Source: Fidelibacterota bacterium (lineage in GTDB: Bacteria > Fidelibacterota > UBA2242 > JAFGTP01). Taken from it: DNA of 64,000 bases. A model generated the notes under the pieces. It was not told the DNA's origin. It did no database searches and was given only the letters and a program-made list of their open reading frames with translations. Positions 27,402 to 37,500 of this stretch are shown piece after piece (the first letter of the stretch is position 1; each line of letters opens with the position of its first letter). The stretch is from assembly GCA_016934035.1 (NCBI GenBank), contig JAFGTP010000031.1:1-64000 (forward strand). The letters run 5' to 3'. A program made the translations under genes and the position numbers.

Positions 27402-28709
27402 TCATTTCCAAATCTCTTCCAGGTAATCCTTTAGTCCTTTTTCCCGCCCGATTTCCGTTGGTTCGTAGAGTTTGATATTTTTAAACTTGTCCGGTTTATA
27501 TTGTTGTTTGGTGAAATGGCCAGGAAAATCATGGGGATATTTATATTCTTTTCCGTATCCTTCATCCTTCATGAGCCGGGTCGGGGCATTGCGCAGGTGA
27601 AGAGGAACATCGGGTGTCCCGGTTTCATTGACAATCTCTCTGGCTTTCTGGTAGGCCATGTAAGCGGCGTTGCTTTTGGGTGAAGAAGCGAGGTAGGTTG
27701 CCACCTGGGATAGAATGATCCCGGCTTCAGGCATGCCGACTTTATGCACCGCATCCAGGCCGGCACTGGCCAGCATCAGGGCTGAGGGATTGGCGTTTCC
27801 CACATCTTCACTGGCAGCGATAATCATTCTTCGGGCAATAAAAAGCGGGTCCTCGCCGGCTTCCAGCATGACAGTCATCCAATAAACAGCTGCATCGGGA
27901 TCGCTGCCACGTAGAGATTTGATAAAAGCCGAAATAACATCATAGTGATAATCCCCTTTTTTATCATAAAGCAGGTTGCGTTTCTGCAGGGCATTCCGGA
28001 TATCATCAATGGTGACGGTAACATGGTTTTTTGTTTTTTCTGAAAGGTCCACTGATATTTCAAGACCATTGAGTAATTTTCGGGCATCCCCGCCCACATT
28101 GCTGATGAGAAATTCCTCAGCATCAGGCTGAATGGTTATGGATAGGGTTTTCAGCAAAACATCGTTTTTCAGGGCATTTTGCAGAATTTTTTCCAGGCAG
28201 GCGTGGTCCAGTTCTTTTAGTTTGATGACACGGCAGCGGGAGAGAAGGGGAGAATTCACTTCAAAAGAAGGGTTTTCCGTTGTGGCCCCCACAAAGATCA
28301 CCAGCCCTTTTTCAACGGCATGAAGCAGGGCATCCTGTTGTCCTTTGTTGAACCGGTGAATTTCATCGATAAAAAGGACTGTGTTCTGACCGTGCTTTTG
28401 ATTGAATTCGGCTTTGCTGATCACCTCCCTCACATCCTTGACACCGGCCGAGATGGCATTTAACTGATAAAACCGGGCATCGATATAATTGGCTATCATC
28501 TTGGCTAGTGTGGTTTTTCCAGAGCCCGGCGGTCCCCAAAAAATCGCTGAGACCATCTTCTTTTGAGTGTATAGTTTGTACAGCAATTTACCTTTACCGG
28601 TGAGTTCTGTGTGCCCGATGAATTCCTCCAGGGTTTTGGGCCGCATGCGCTCGGCCAGAGGCTGGGTTAGGATGTTTATTTTCTTTTCCTGCTGATCAAA
28701 TAATTCCAT
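27402..28709 (-). CDS. rarA: Replication-associated recombination protein RarA (AAA+ ATPase)
   Basis: 435 residues, full length. Walker A GPPGSGKT (59-66), Walker B VLFIDEIHRFNKGQQD, sensor VGATTENPSFEVNSPLLSRCRV, then the RarA-specific C-terminal tetramer region (GSDPDAAVYWM, AAEDVGNANP-like SEDVGNANPSALMLA, NAPTRLMKDEGYGKEYKYPHD). RarA/MgsA acts at stalled replication forks. It converges on the KamA-type gene with 37 bp between stops and no clear terminator. Confidence 0.95.
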   Translation of the reverse strand: MELFDQQEKKINILTQPLAERMRPKTLEEFIGHTELTGKGKLLYKLYTQKKMVSAIFWGPPGSGKTTLAKMIANYIDARFYQLNAISAGVKDVREVISKAEFNQKHGQNTVLFIDEIHRFNKGQQDALLHAVEKGLVIFVGATTENPSFEVNSPLLSRCRVIKLKELDHACLEKILQNALKNDVLLKTLSITIQPDAEEFLISNVGGDARKLLNGLEISVDLSEKTKNHVTVTIDDIRNALQKRNLLYDKKGDYHYDVISAFIKSLRGSDPDAAVYWMTVMLEAGEDPLFIARRMIIAASEDVGNANPSALMLASAGLDAVHKVGMPEAGIILSQVATYLASSPKSNAAYMAYQKAREIVNETGTPDVPLHLRNAPTRLMKDEGYGKEYKYPHDFPGHFTKQQYKPDKFKNIKLYEPTEIGREKGLKDYLEEIWK

Positions 28710-28844
28710 AGTAACTCCAAATTATGTGGGAATTTATTTCATATCTCTTCGAAAAGCAAATGGTGTCAAAAATGGGGCTTTGTATTTCTCCAATATTGCC
28801 ATAATTTTTATAGATTTATTTTTTTTGAAATTGCAGGAGAAATT

Positions 28845-29288
28845 ATGGAACCAAGTTTGCCTTTTTTGCAGGTGTTGCAAAGTTGCATTACACCCATTGC
28901 ACTGATATCCGGCGTTGGATTACTTTTAATATCCCTGACCAACAGGCTGGGGCGCACCATTGATGCCATTCGCAAAATCGTCAGGGAAATAGATGAATCC
29001 CAGGGCATTGTCCGGGAACGAAAAATCGCCCAGATGAAAATCATTTATAAACGCAGTAAACTTCTTCGTAACGGCATTTCATCCATGGCCTTTTCCATTC
29101 TCAATTCCAGCCTGATTATATTTGTTTTGCTGATTTCACTCCTCTGTGAAAAAGACCTGCACAATGTTGCGGTTATGTTATTGTTTTTCAGCATCACTGG
29201 AATTATCGGGTCGGCCATATTTTTGTTTTCTGATGTGATTCTGACGCTGAATGCCATCTCCTATGAAGTCAAAGACCATCTTGACTAG
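28845..29288 (+). CDS. DUF2721 family inner-membrane protein
   Basis: 147 residues with three hydrophobic helices: about 13-30 (ITPIALISGVGLLLISL), 82-100 and 106-130. The TPIALISGVGLLLISLTNRLGR opening, with a positively charged loop after the first helix, is characteristic of DUF2721. No function is known for the family. It is monocistronic, ending at the 29345-29378 hairpin. The ATG at 28845 follows GCAGGAGAAATT, a good ribosome site. Confidence 0.85.
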   Translation: MEPSLPFLQVLQSCITPIALISGVGLLLISLTNRLGRTIDAIRKIVREIDESQGIVRERKIAQMKIIYKRSKLLRNGISSMAFSILNSSLIIFVLLISLLCEKDLHNVAVMLLFFSITGIIGSAIFLFSDVILTLNAISYEVKDHLD

Positions 29289-29344
29289 AAACGCACATTT
29301 GTGAATAATCCCAATCGACAATCCCATGAGGATTAGGTTATTAA

Positions 29345-29378
29345 AAAAGCACGATTAACAGCAGTCTTTCGTGCTTTT
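29345..29378. terminator. Bidirectional terminator hairpin
   Basis: A perfect 10-bp stem AAAAGCACGA (29345-29354) / TCGTGCTTTT (29369-29378) with a 14-nt loop. Flanking T-rich DNA on the plus strand and A-rich DNA before it let it serve both the DUF2721 gene and the convergent GH9 gene. Confidence 0.8.
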
Positions 29379-29409
29379 CTAAATTTATTTTCACTGGCCT
29401 TCAACGGCG

Positions 29410-31209
29410 TTAAAAATTCATCTGCTTCGCAAAGGTACTCAAAAAATAATGGGTCTCTGCGCTACCATCCAGGGTCGGTTCATTGGTGGAATAATCCCAG
29501 ATATCGTCATGGAAAACAGCAACACCGGATTGGAAATCTGCATATTTGTCCGGCTGAGAAAGTTGCACACCTTTGAGACTGTTAAAAATAGTGGCATAGA
29601 CCGGTCCGTCATTCAGTCCTCCGACAATCAAATGGTTCGTGAACAAGGTTGTGGGTGTATGGGGATGGTGGGGATATTCGCCGTATGCCGGAATGCCGAT
29701 AATCTGTGTGCAGCCCCAGGGATTGCGTCCCAGTAGCCAGTCGCGATGGGCCTGCATCAATTGATGATATTGCCGGTCGCCGGTCATTTTTTCATAAAGG
29801 AGGCACTGGGTCACAAAGGCCGCAGCCAGATTGTTGGAACACCAAATAAAGGGAATACCGATACCATAAGCGTTCTCTTGGGCCCGCTTTTTTACGGCTT
29901 TGATGTTTTCCCGGTAGTAATTGACCAGTATTTTCTGGTTTTTTTTATCAGCGGCTTCCCAGAGCGCATAATGTCCCATATTCATAAAAGGATACATTTC
30001 ATAATGTTTGGCTGTGTCCGCTCCCATCCAGCCAAAGGTATTGGCTTCCTTGGCAAATCGCAGAGCATCGGCCAGGTATTTTTTTTCTCTGGTAATTTTG
30101 AAAAGTTCGGCGGCCCCCCACTCCATATCATCGGCCCAGGTCACTTCCTGGTAACGATAGACAGCACGATTGGGTGTACCTTCCTGGCAACCCGGTTGTT
30201 TCAGACCTATTTCATAGACCTCCAGGCCTGCTTTTTTAAAAATTTCAGCTGTCAGTGGTTCCTTGAGATCATTTTTCCAGATATCATAGGCCATGGCCAT
30301 TGCGGCTGCATAACGGCCGGCAAGATTGGCGATTCCGGTAGAGGTGTTTTGAAAATTCCCCAGACCCTGGGGTTTGCCACTGGCATAATAGGCGGTGCGA
30401 TATTGCCCTTTTCCCCAGTCATAATCCGCTGAATCCAGATAAGGTAATTTGAACCCGATGTGATCGCGGTCGTCGGCCACCTGGTGGAACAGCTGGTCCG
30501 GCTCAGGGTGCATTTTCAGCATCCAGTCCAGTCCCCATCTGGCTTCATCCAGCACATCGGGAATACCATTGGCGCCGGATTGTCCCAGTTTGTTAACTTT
30601 GTCCTGAAATTTGCCTTTGTTTTCGCGATAGGAAAACAGCAGCCGGCAGACAGAATTCCCGGAAGTCATGAGATAGCGCAGATGATCACCGGCGTCGTGC
30701 CAGCCGCCACTGACATCGATGTAAGTGGAATCCGGCATCGGTCCATACATGGTCCGTCCATCTTTGGCATGGCACACTTCATCAAAGAAAGGATTATATC
30801 CGCAACGCTGCTGTTGCATATAGGTAATTACCGATTCGTGGTATTGGCCGTAAACATCGTCGCCAATCGGAAAGAGTTGGGAAACAAATTCGCTTTCGGT
30901 GATTTTGATTCTGTATTTTCCTGAAGTTTTAAAACCGGAAAAATCCAGTTTGTAATGGTAGGTGAAATCTCCCCATGCTGCCGTTCTTTCACCAGGTTTT
31001 TCGGGTCCCCAGATAGTTTTACCGGTTTCTTCATCCAGAATTTCAAAAGATTTGTCTGCAAAATCCTCCTGGGAAAAGGCAATGGCGATTTTGGGTTCAT
31101 CAGGCAGATAGCCCACCTGGTTGACCCGCAGATAGATGGTTGCTGCGTTGAGGCTGCCGGCCAGCAGTAGCCCAACCCATGTGACAAATAAAAAGGTTTT
31201 TGGTTTCAT
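29410..31209 (-). CDS. Glycoside hydrolase family 9 enzyme with N-terminal CelD-type Ig domain
   Basis: 599 residues with a signal peptide ending LAGSLNAA. Residues 25-105 form the CelD_N immunoglobulin-like domain (LRVNQVGYLPDEPKIAIA). The GH9 catalytic barrel has the nucleophilic-water aspartates D172 and D175 in GGWHDAGDH and the acid E577 in NEPTLDGSA, so the site is complete. GRNPWGCTQIIGIP and HHPHTP are also GH9 hallmarks. GH9 enzymes are mostly endoglucanases; a few with this domain layout are exo-beta-glucosaminidases that sit with amino-sugar genes, a real alternative given the nearby NagA and ROK genes. Secreted or periplasmic. Confidence 0.9.
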   Translation of the reverse strand: MKPKTFLFVTWVGLLLAGSLNAATIYLRVNQVGYLPDEPKIAIAFSQEDFADKSFEILDEETGKTIWGPEKPGERTAAWGDFTYHYKLDFSGFKTSGKYRIKITESEFVSQLFPIGDDVYGQYHESVITYMQQQRCGYNPFFDEVCHAKDGRTMYGPMPDSTYIDVSGGWHDAGDHLRYLMTSGNSVCRLLFSYRENKGKFQDKVNKLGQSGANGIPDVLDEARWGLDWMLKMHPEPDQLFHQVADDRDHIGFKLPYLDSADYDWGKGQYRTAYYASGKPQGLGNFQNTSTGIANLAGRYAAAMAMAYDIWKNDLKEPLTAEIFKKAGLEVYEIGLKQPGCQEGTPNRAVYRYQEVTWADDMEWGAAELFKITREKKYLADALRFAKEANTFGWMGADTAKHYEMYPFMNMGHYALWEAADKKNQKILVNYYRENIKAVKKRAQENAYGIGIPFIWCSNNLAAAFVTQCLLYEKMTGDRQYHQLMQAHRDWLLGRNPWGCTQIIGIPAYGEYPHHPHTPTTLFTNHLIVGGLNDGPVYATIFNSLKGVQLSQPDKYADFQSGVAVFHDDIWDYSTNEPTLDGSAETHYFLSTFAKQMNF

Positions 31210-31339
31210 AATTCTCCATTCATGACTGGTTAAAAATGACTGTCAAGGGCTCCCAAGCTCCAATATATTGCTGACTGTCATAATTTTACAAGTCCTTTGT
31301 TTTTTGATAATGAACAAAGTTTGTTCTTTTTTTGATGGT

Positions 31340-31388
31340 GCAGGCGACAATTGAAACTGTTTTTTCAGTTTGTCGGATTGTCGCCTGC
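31340..31388. other. Long two-part hairpin between the PorV-like and GH9 genes
   Basis: Outer arms GCAGGCGACAAT (31340-31351) and ATTGTCGCCTGC (31377-31388) are a perfect 12-bp inverted repeat. Inner arms AAACTG (31354-31359) and CAGTTT (31366-31371) close a T-rich loop, with a five-base one-sided bulge between. No U-run follows on the minus strand, so it is not a typical terminator. It may be an RNA processing or stabilising structure separating the PorV-like operon from GH9. Confidence 0.6.
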
Positions 31389-31414
31389 AAGAGGATTATC
31401 AGGCGCAAAGCAAA

Positions 31415-32437
31415 TTATTTTGAAAATCCCAGGGAAACTGTATGGACTCCATTGAAAATGCCAAAATCCTGGTAAGCGTAATCCATTCGCAGATCCATTC
31501 CCTGCATTTTTTTCTTCACACCCAGACCAAAGGTCAGTCCCCTTTCGTCATAATTGAGCATGTAGCCGGTACGAACAAGGAACATCTTCAGATAGGTATA
31601 TTCGGCGCCGAATTTTAATTTTTCCTTGAAATCCCGGGGATGTACCGATTCAAACCCGATAAATAAATCATGCATTTCACTGGAAATATCGGTAAAAGTC
31701 AGGGGTGCCAGTCCCAGGCTGAAACTGACTGCAAAGGGCAGGGGAAACTTGGCTGATTCCCGTTCGTATTTGATTTCCCGTGAAATATTGGTCATGGTGG
31801 CCCCGAAACGAATGCCATGATTGAGAAAATCATAGGTGGCGCCAATGTCGATGGCCGGTTCACCCATGTTGTATTTTTCTTTGTCAATGACCAGCGTGCT
31901 GTCATCCAGACTGGTCCCGGCCCTGGCCACCCAGGCGCTGCCCAGGTCCTGATAAGCGTATTTGACTTTGACGCCATAGGAGAACCGGTCGCTGACCCGT
32001 TGTGCGAAACTCACTCCCAGGGCAAGAGCTGAGGGTGAAAAATTGCCGGTTTTGATAAATCCTTCCTCATTGTCAGCCCGCCGGGTCCCAATAAATTCAC
32101 CGTAATCCATATTGATCAGGTCCAGGCCCAGCATGCCGAAATTCCCCAGCTTCATGGCCAGGGCAAAGGAACTGTGATTGATGTCTGCGATTCCTTTGGT
32201 ATAATTGGCGTTGAAATCCAGACGGTTTTCAAGCCAGCCCAGCCCGGCCGGGTTCCAGAAAGTCGTGTTGGCATTGCGAAAAGATACCAGCCCCAGTCCG
32301 CCACGGCCGATGGCTTCGGCCGAAACCGGGTTTTCAAGAAAGCGAAATCCCGTCTGGGCTTTTTTTTCAATTTCACCGGACAATTGGATTGTCAGAAAGG
32401 TGATAAGCGATAGAACGGCTAAATTTCTGTATTTCAT
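31415..32437 (-). CDS. PorV/PorQ-family outer-membrane beta-barrel protein
   Basis: 340 residues with a signal peptide. The N-terminal signature GFRFLENPVSAEAIGRGG...NANTTFWNPAGLGWLENR and repeated amphipathic strands ending in VSLGFSK (terminal aromatic) are typical of the UPF0164/PorV-PorQ barrels. In Bacteroidota PorV shuttles type IX cargo at the outer membrane. It lies 15 bp after the secreted protein with a sorting-like tail and is the third gene after the TonB receptor, an arrangement common in FCB-type genomes. Confidence 0.82.
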   Translation of the reverse strand: MKYRNLAVLSLITFLTIQLSGEIEKKAQTGFRFLENPVSAEAIGRGGLGLVSFRNANTTFWNPAGLGWLENRLDFNANYTKGIADINHSSFALAMKLGNFGMLGLDLINMDYGEFIGTRRADNEEGFIKTGNFSPSALALGVSFAQRVSDRFSYGVKVKYAYQDLGSAWVARAGTSLDDSTLVIDKEKYNMGEPAIDIGATYDFLNHGIRFGATMTNISREIKYERESAKFPLPFAVSFSLGLAPLTFTDISSEMHDLFIGFESVHPRDFKEKLKFGAEYTYLKMFLVRTGYMLNYDERGLTFGLGVKKKMQGMDLRMDYAYQDFGIFNGVHTVSLGFSK

Positions 32438-32452
32438 ATTTATCTCCTTTCT

Positions 32453-34552
32453 CTATCTCACCAAAATAAATTTTGTAAATTGGTCAGCCAGTTTTTTACC
32501 CTCAATATTTTCCGCCCGGGTCACCGCCAGAATGTAAATACCGGGGCTGACGTATTGATTATCGTCAGTTTTTTGAAACCACAATTCCTGGTCATTGCCG
32601 ATATGATCCGCTTTATAAATAAAATCGCCGGTCTCCGTATAGATGCGAATTTCACATTTATAGGGTAAATTGGCGAACATGATCTGGTTTTCTTCACCCG
32701 GAAATCCCAGGGCGCCGGCAGTGACTGTGGCCGGATTGGGCACCACCACCACTTCATCGCTGACATCCAGACCTTTTTTAAAGGGCACAGCTGGAATGGA
32801 GGTACGGTTGGCATAGCGGGAACTTTCCAGCGCCTGGCCCGGAAAAAGGCCATTGGTATTTTGACTGCCGTCATCAATCGCTGTTACAGCATAGTAATAA
32901 GCCACTCCACGAGTCACGTCATAGTCAATAAATTCCGTTTCATTCCGGTCAGAGGTTTCATAAATACTCTCCCATATTGCACCACTGAATTTGTCTCCCG
33001 GTGCACCAACCATATTGGCCCCGGTTTTCCGGTAGACCCGCCAACCGGCCCAGTCATCAACTTTCGCATCCGGATCGAGAAAATAGGCAGGGTCGGGATA
33101 ACTCCATTTTACGATCACCCGGTCAGCATCGCTGGTCACGGCTATGTCCGGTGAAGGTGGCGGATCCGGAATGTCAAATCCCCGGTGCCAGACCCAATTG
33201 GCCCGGTCAAAGGCCTGAAGCAGCGAATCCTTCCCGGTGAGGACTGCCGCATTTTTTTCTTCATCAGTGATTTCACCGGCAAGCCAGGCTTTGCCCACTG
33301 AATCGGCCCTGTTCCAATCAATGGAGCCGACACCCAGCGCATAGACAGCACACAGGGAATCACAGTTCTCTCCCTGCTTTTCCAAATCGTAGGGGCCGAT
33401 GGTGACAAATCTCATGGGGCCTTTCTGGGAAGTTCCGGCGCTGATAAAGCCCTCGGTGATGGGATCCAATGGAAATTTTCCACGTGCATCATCGCCGATA
33501 TAGGTGTCCCGCAGTCCCGGGTCGCGACGTCCCCATAAATCTCCGGTGATTGTACCGTGAGGCATTGAATAGGGCTGATCTGTGTTGTCTTTTGACGGAT
33601 CAAAGGAATTTTTGGCAGCATGCAGCAGAGCAAAACCGGGTATTTGCGGCGCCATCAGGTGGCCGGTGATTTTGTCCGGGTCCCCGCTGTCATCAAAACT
33701 GCCGTTTTTATATTTCTGTACGCCGGGAGTTTTATAATCATAGTAATAGGCGATTTTCAGAGAGTCGCGAAGGTCGTTGTTGGGCAGGGAAAGTTTTCCG
33801 GCAAACCAGCTGTCCAGATCGTCTTCTCCTTCAAAGGCAAAGGAACCCCGTGAATAGTATTCGCCGGCTTTGGATGGGCCAAAACTGAAGGAAAGAGGCC
33901 ACCACAACCGGACTGACTGATCAGGGAAAAAATCATTTTCATCGGGGTTTTCAATGGGTGTTTTGGTTTCTCCGGTGAATTTATAGGTGGCTTTCCAGAT
34001 TAGGTAATTGTTATGATTTTGATTGGCAAAACCGTAGAGTTCCACCTTGGTGCGAAATCCCCAGAAAGGCAGAATGTCTTCCCATACCGCTACCATATCA
34101 GCCTTCAAATTCGGGTCAGTTTCCCAGGGATATTCCTGGTTCTGGCGAATTTCATCAACATAAACAGCCGGCGGTGCATAGCGTCTTTTTTCCCAGGAGT
34201 AAATATTTTTTCCGGGGCTGGTATAGGGTGTGGGAATGATTTTCTTCTCACCCAGCTGATTGATAAAACCATCATCATCCGGGGCGATAGGATTAAAAAT
34301 CTGGTAGAGCATATTGCTGTACCATTGGTCCTGGGGATAACAGAATATTTCATCAATCTGGCTGGTGCTTCCGGTCAGCATCCAACTGTATTGAGTGGTA
34401 AACTGGCCTTCGCCATTGACCTTTTTGAGGTCCATTTTGATGGCGTTGACATCCATAAACATGGGCGGGCCGTTAAATTTTTTCTGACCGAAAACCAGTA
34501 TCGGCATCACCAGGGTCAGAAATAGGATTTTAGTTTTGAGTTTCATTTGCAT
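32453..34552 (-). CDS. Large secreted protein with fibronectin-like domain and type-IX-like C-terminal tail
   Basis: 699 residues. Start at the ATG 34552, six bases after GAGG; the GTG at 34564 is less likely. A signal peptide (MKLKTKILFLTLVMPILVFGQ) precedes a 450-residue region with no family I recognise, rich in aromatic and Asp/Pro residues. A fibronectin-III-like domain follows (RVIVKWSYPDPAYF...GWRVYRKTG...YYYAVTAIDDGS). The last 90 residues (VVVPNPATVTAG, CEIRIYTETGDFIY, VSPGIYILAV, FTKFILVR) match the beta-sandwich tail used for type IX sorting. Probably surface-exposed and handled by the PorV-like neighbour. Function unknown; it may bind or process the ligand of the TonB receptor. 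Confidence 0.65.
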   Translation of the reverse strand: MQMKLKTKILFLTLVMPILVFGQKKFNGPPMFMDVNAIKMDLKKVNGEGQFTTQYSWMLTGSTSQIDEIFCYPQDQWYSNMLYQIFNPIAPDDDGFINQLGEKKIIPTPYTSPGKNIYSWEKRRYAPPAVYVDEIRQNQEYPWETDPNLKADMVAVWEDILPFWGFRTKVELYGFANQNHNNYLIWKATYKFTGETKTPIENPDENDFFPDQSVRLWWPLSFSFGPSKAGEYYSRGSFAFEGEDDLDSWFAGKLSLPNNDLRDSLKIAYYYDYKTPGVQKYKNGSFDDSGDPDKITGHLMAPQIPGFALLHAAKNSFDPSKDNTDQPYSMPHGTITGDLWGRRDPGLRDTYIGDDARGKFPLDPITEGFISAGTSQKGPMRFVTIGPYDLEKQGENCDSLCAVYALGVGSIDWNRADSVGKAWLAGEITDEEKNAAVLTGKDSLLQAFDRANWVWHRGFDIPDPPPSPDIAVTSDADRVIVKWSYPDPAYFLDPDAKVDDWAGWRVYRKTGANMVGAPGDKFSGAIWESIYETSDRNETEFIDYDVTRGVAYYYAVTAIDDGSQNTNGLFPGQALESSRYANRTSIPAVPFKKGLDVSDEVVVVPNPATVTAGALGFPGEENQIMFANLPYKCEIRIYTETGDFIYKADHIGNDQELWFQKTDDNQYVSPGIYILAVTRAENIEGKKLADQFTKFILVR

Positions 34553-34569
34553 CTTTTCCCTCACTTCTC

Positions 34570-37500
34570 TTAGAAATTAAATCTAATGCCCAGCAAAATT
34601 CGACGGGGATTCAGAAAAAGCGGAGCTGTGAACCAGCCGGTATCAATGTGCTCTTTGTCCCATTCTCCCCATTTGTCATTTCCATGATTTTTGACCACCT
34701 GCAACACTTCACCGGTATTGGGATCTGTAACCACTTCGTCTTCTTCGTACCAGAACCGGAGGGATTCCTGATAGCGACTGTACTGAGATGTACTCATGCC
34801 GCTGATGTACAACCGTTTGATATTCAGCAGGTTCTGAATGGTCAAAACCAGTTCGGCATTGACTTTTCCCAGTTTAAAGGCTTTGGAAGTACGCATGTCC
34901 AGACTGAAGTAGTCGACAACATCCACTTTCAATTGTTTGCCTGTGATCTGGTCGTATTTCATGACCACTTTGCCCCCATCCCGCCATTCAGCCTGAAAAT
35001 TGGTGGTAAAACCGCCCAGCAGTTTCCAGTACGGCGGCGTGTGAAAATTGACATTGAAATGGGCCTCGGGCTGTGGTTCGGTGGTTGTAATATTGGCACT
35101 GCGCTCCACATCGGCATTGAGGACTTTGTTTTCGTAAACAATGGCCAGACCTGAGCGTCCCCAACTTTTCAGAATATATTCATAATTGGCCCAGAAAGTC
35201 AGGAAGCGGCCGTAATTTTTTTCCAGACGCAGTTCCACACCGCGAATATCGGAATATGCATCGGCATAATATTTCATGACAGAAAATTCCTGCCAGTAAT
35301 CCACATATTGTCGTGATAGCGGATCATTGCTGACATCTTTGTAATAGAGTGTCGTGTTGATCAGCCAGCTTTTCAAAAATTGTTGCTCATAACCAAATTC
35401 ATACAGTACGGTTTTACCCATCTCCAGGTCCGGTGAAGGAATGGCTGCCTGACTACCGGATATGACCATATTATAGACAAAAGCCATATTGGGCCGCTGA
35501 TAGGAATGGCCGAAATTAAAATACATCTTGCTCTTTGTTGTAATGGGAAAAGAAACTCCCAGCCTGGGTGACAATTTCAATTGACCCTGCTTATCTTTTT
35601 CAGGCCAGCCATCGGGATCGGATAGCTCTTCTCGAATTTCTTTCCAGCGTTCCCAGGAACCAAATTGCCCCGGCAAATAATCGTAATAGAGATTGTAAAA
35701 ATTGGAAAAATCCTCATCCAAAGGATGGGAAACCCTGTAGGCCGGCCGGTTGGCATTGAAATAATCCAGTCGCAGACCGATATTGGCGATCATGCCCTGA
35801 AATTCCAGTTTGTCCTGAATATAAGCGGCAAATTCAAAAGGTTTGGCATCGTAATACTGCCAGGTGTCCAGAGTAAACATTTTTTCTGATTGCAGCCAGG
35901 TGCCGGAATAGACATGAGAAAAATAATATCTCAGGTCAAAGCCTGTTTCTACCTGGTTGAAGCGGTTGACTTGGGCTGTGAGGTCCCAGCGCACACTGGC
36001 TGACCAGGAATAGGATGAGTCCACCTGTTGCAGTCCGCCGTATATCAGGAACATGTCATCAATGGATTTTCCCATGTTTGTGGAACCATTGGGCGTCCCG
36101 ATTTTCGGATAATTGAGTATCGCAAAGGAATCCACCATGGCATAGGCTGATGCGAGCGTGGTGTCAGCCGTCATGGGATCAATTTTATTATCATTGTAAG
36201 TGAATTTTACATCCAATGTATGGTATATGCGGGGTGACAGAGTGTGGTTTAATTTGATGCCCGACATGATCCACTGTTGGGTCAATTGCTGCAATTGACT
36301 TTTATTGAACATATTCACGAAACCACTGCCAGAACCCAAAATGCGGGCCTGCTGGCGAACAGAAGACTGATTGTTGTTGAGAAAACTGAAGCGGCTGGAA
36401 TAATCCACCAGAGCTCCGCCCATGTTTGAAGGCCGGTTGGCTGTATTGGTTTGGACATTTCCATAAAGGGCATTGATTGAGAGTTTCATATTGTCAGCCA
36501 CCCTGCTGGTGATCTTGATTTGTCCGTTATAATCCTGGTAATAGTCCCTGGGCCCGATGGGAAAAGCGAATTGCGTCCTTTCAAATTTTCCACCTGCCAA
36601 AAAGGTCGATTTTTTCAGCAGCGGCAACGGTCCGGTGATGGTCCCTTCGGCATAAACATCAGGTTTATCGTAATAATCATAATTGGGGTGTTGCAGCATC
36701 CAGAGCTGGCGTTTTTGTTCCGGTGTGAATTTTTGTGTTTTTTCAAAACCCAAAATTTCATGGTTCGCAAGACCGGTCCGTTTGTCATTCCAGCCTTTGA
36801 AGGCCCTTAACTCGTCGGGAAAACCTTCGGCCAGAAGTGAATCGACTTTAGGAACGCCATTCATGGCATAGCTGAAATATTCATCTTTGGCGGGATCATA
36901 GTACCGGAAGGTGGTGTCAGCATAGACCCTGTAGATCCAGGAATTTTTGCTCCAGGGGTCTGTTCCAAAATATTTTTTTTGGCCACCGTTGGCATAGTCC
37001 AGTTTCAGCGACACGGTGTATTTGTCCCGCGAACCTTCTTTGGTGACAACGTTCACCATACCGGAGCGGAATCCGCCGTATTTGGCCTCAAAGCCACCGG
37101 TCATCACCTGCATTTCTGAGACCGAAGTGGAATTGAAGGAGAGGTAGGAGTTGCCGGAGCGGGGGTCCCGGGCTGAAATGCCGTCAATCCGCACATCGGT
37201 TTCCTGAACACTGCCGCCACGGATGGAAATTCCATTTCCATCCTCATCAGCCACCAGTTCCACACCTTTGATATTGTTGACAAACTCATCCATACGAATC
37301 ACCGGCGATTCTGCCAGCCGGTCGGTGTTGATGATTTCCTGGGTGCCGGAAACATCAGCCTTGATGATCTCTCGCTGGGCGATGACCTGGACGGCATCCA
37401 TTTCCAGAACGGTCTCTTCCAATTCAAAATCGACCGTGATTGTTCGGTCCATGTTGACCCGCACCTGGGTTTTGATGACAGCCTTGTGTCCCATCATGGA

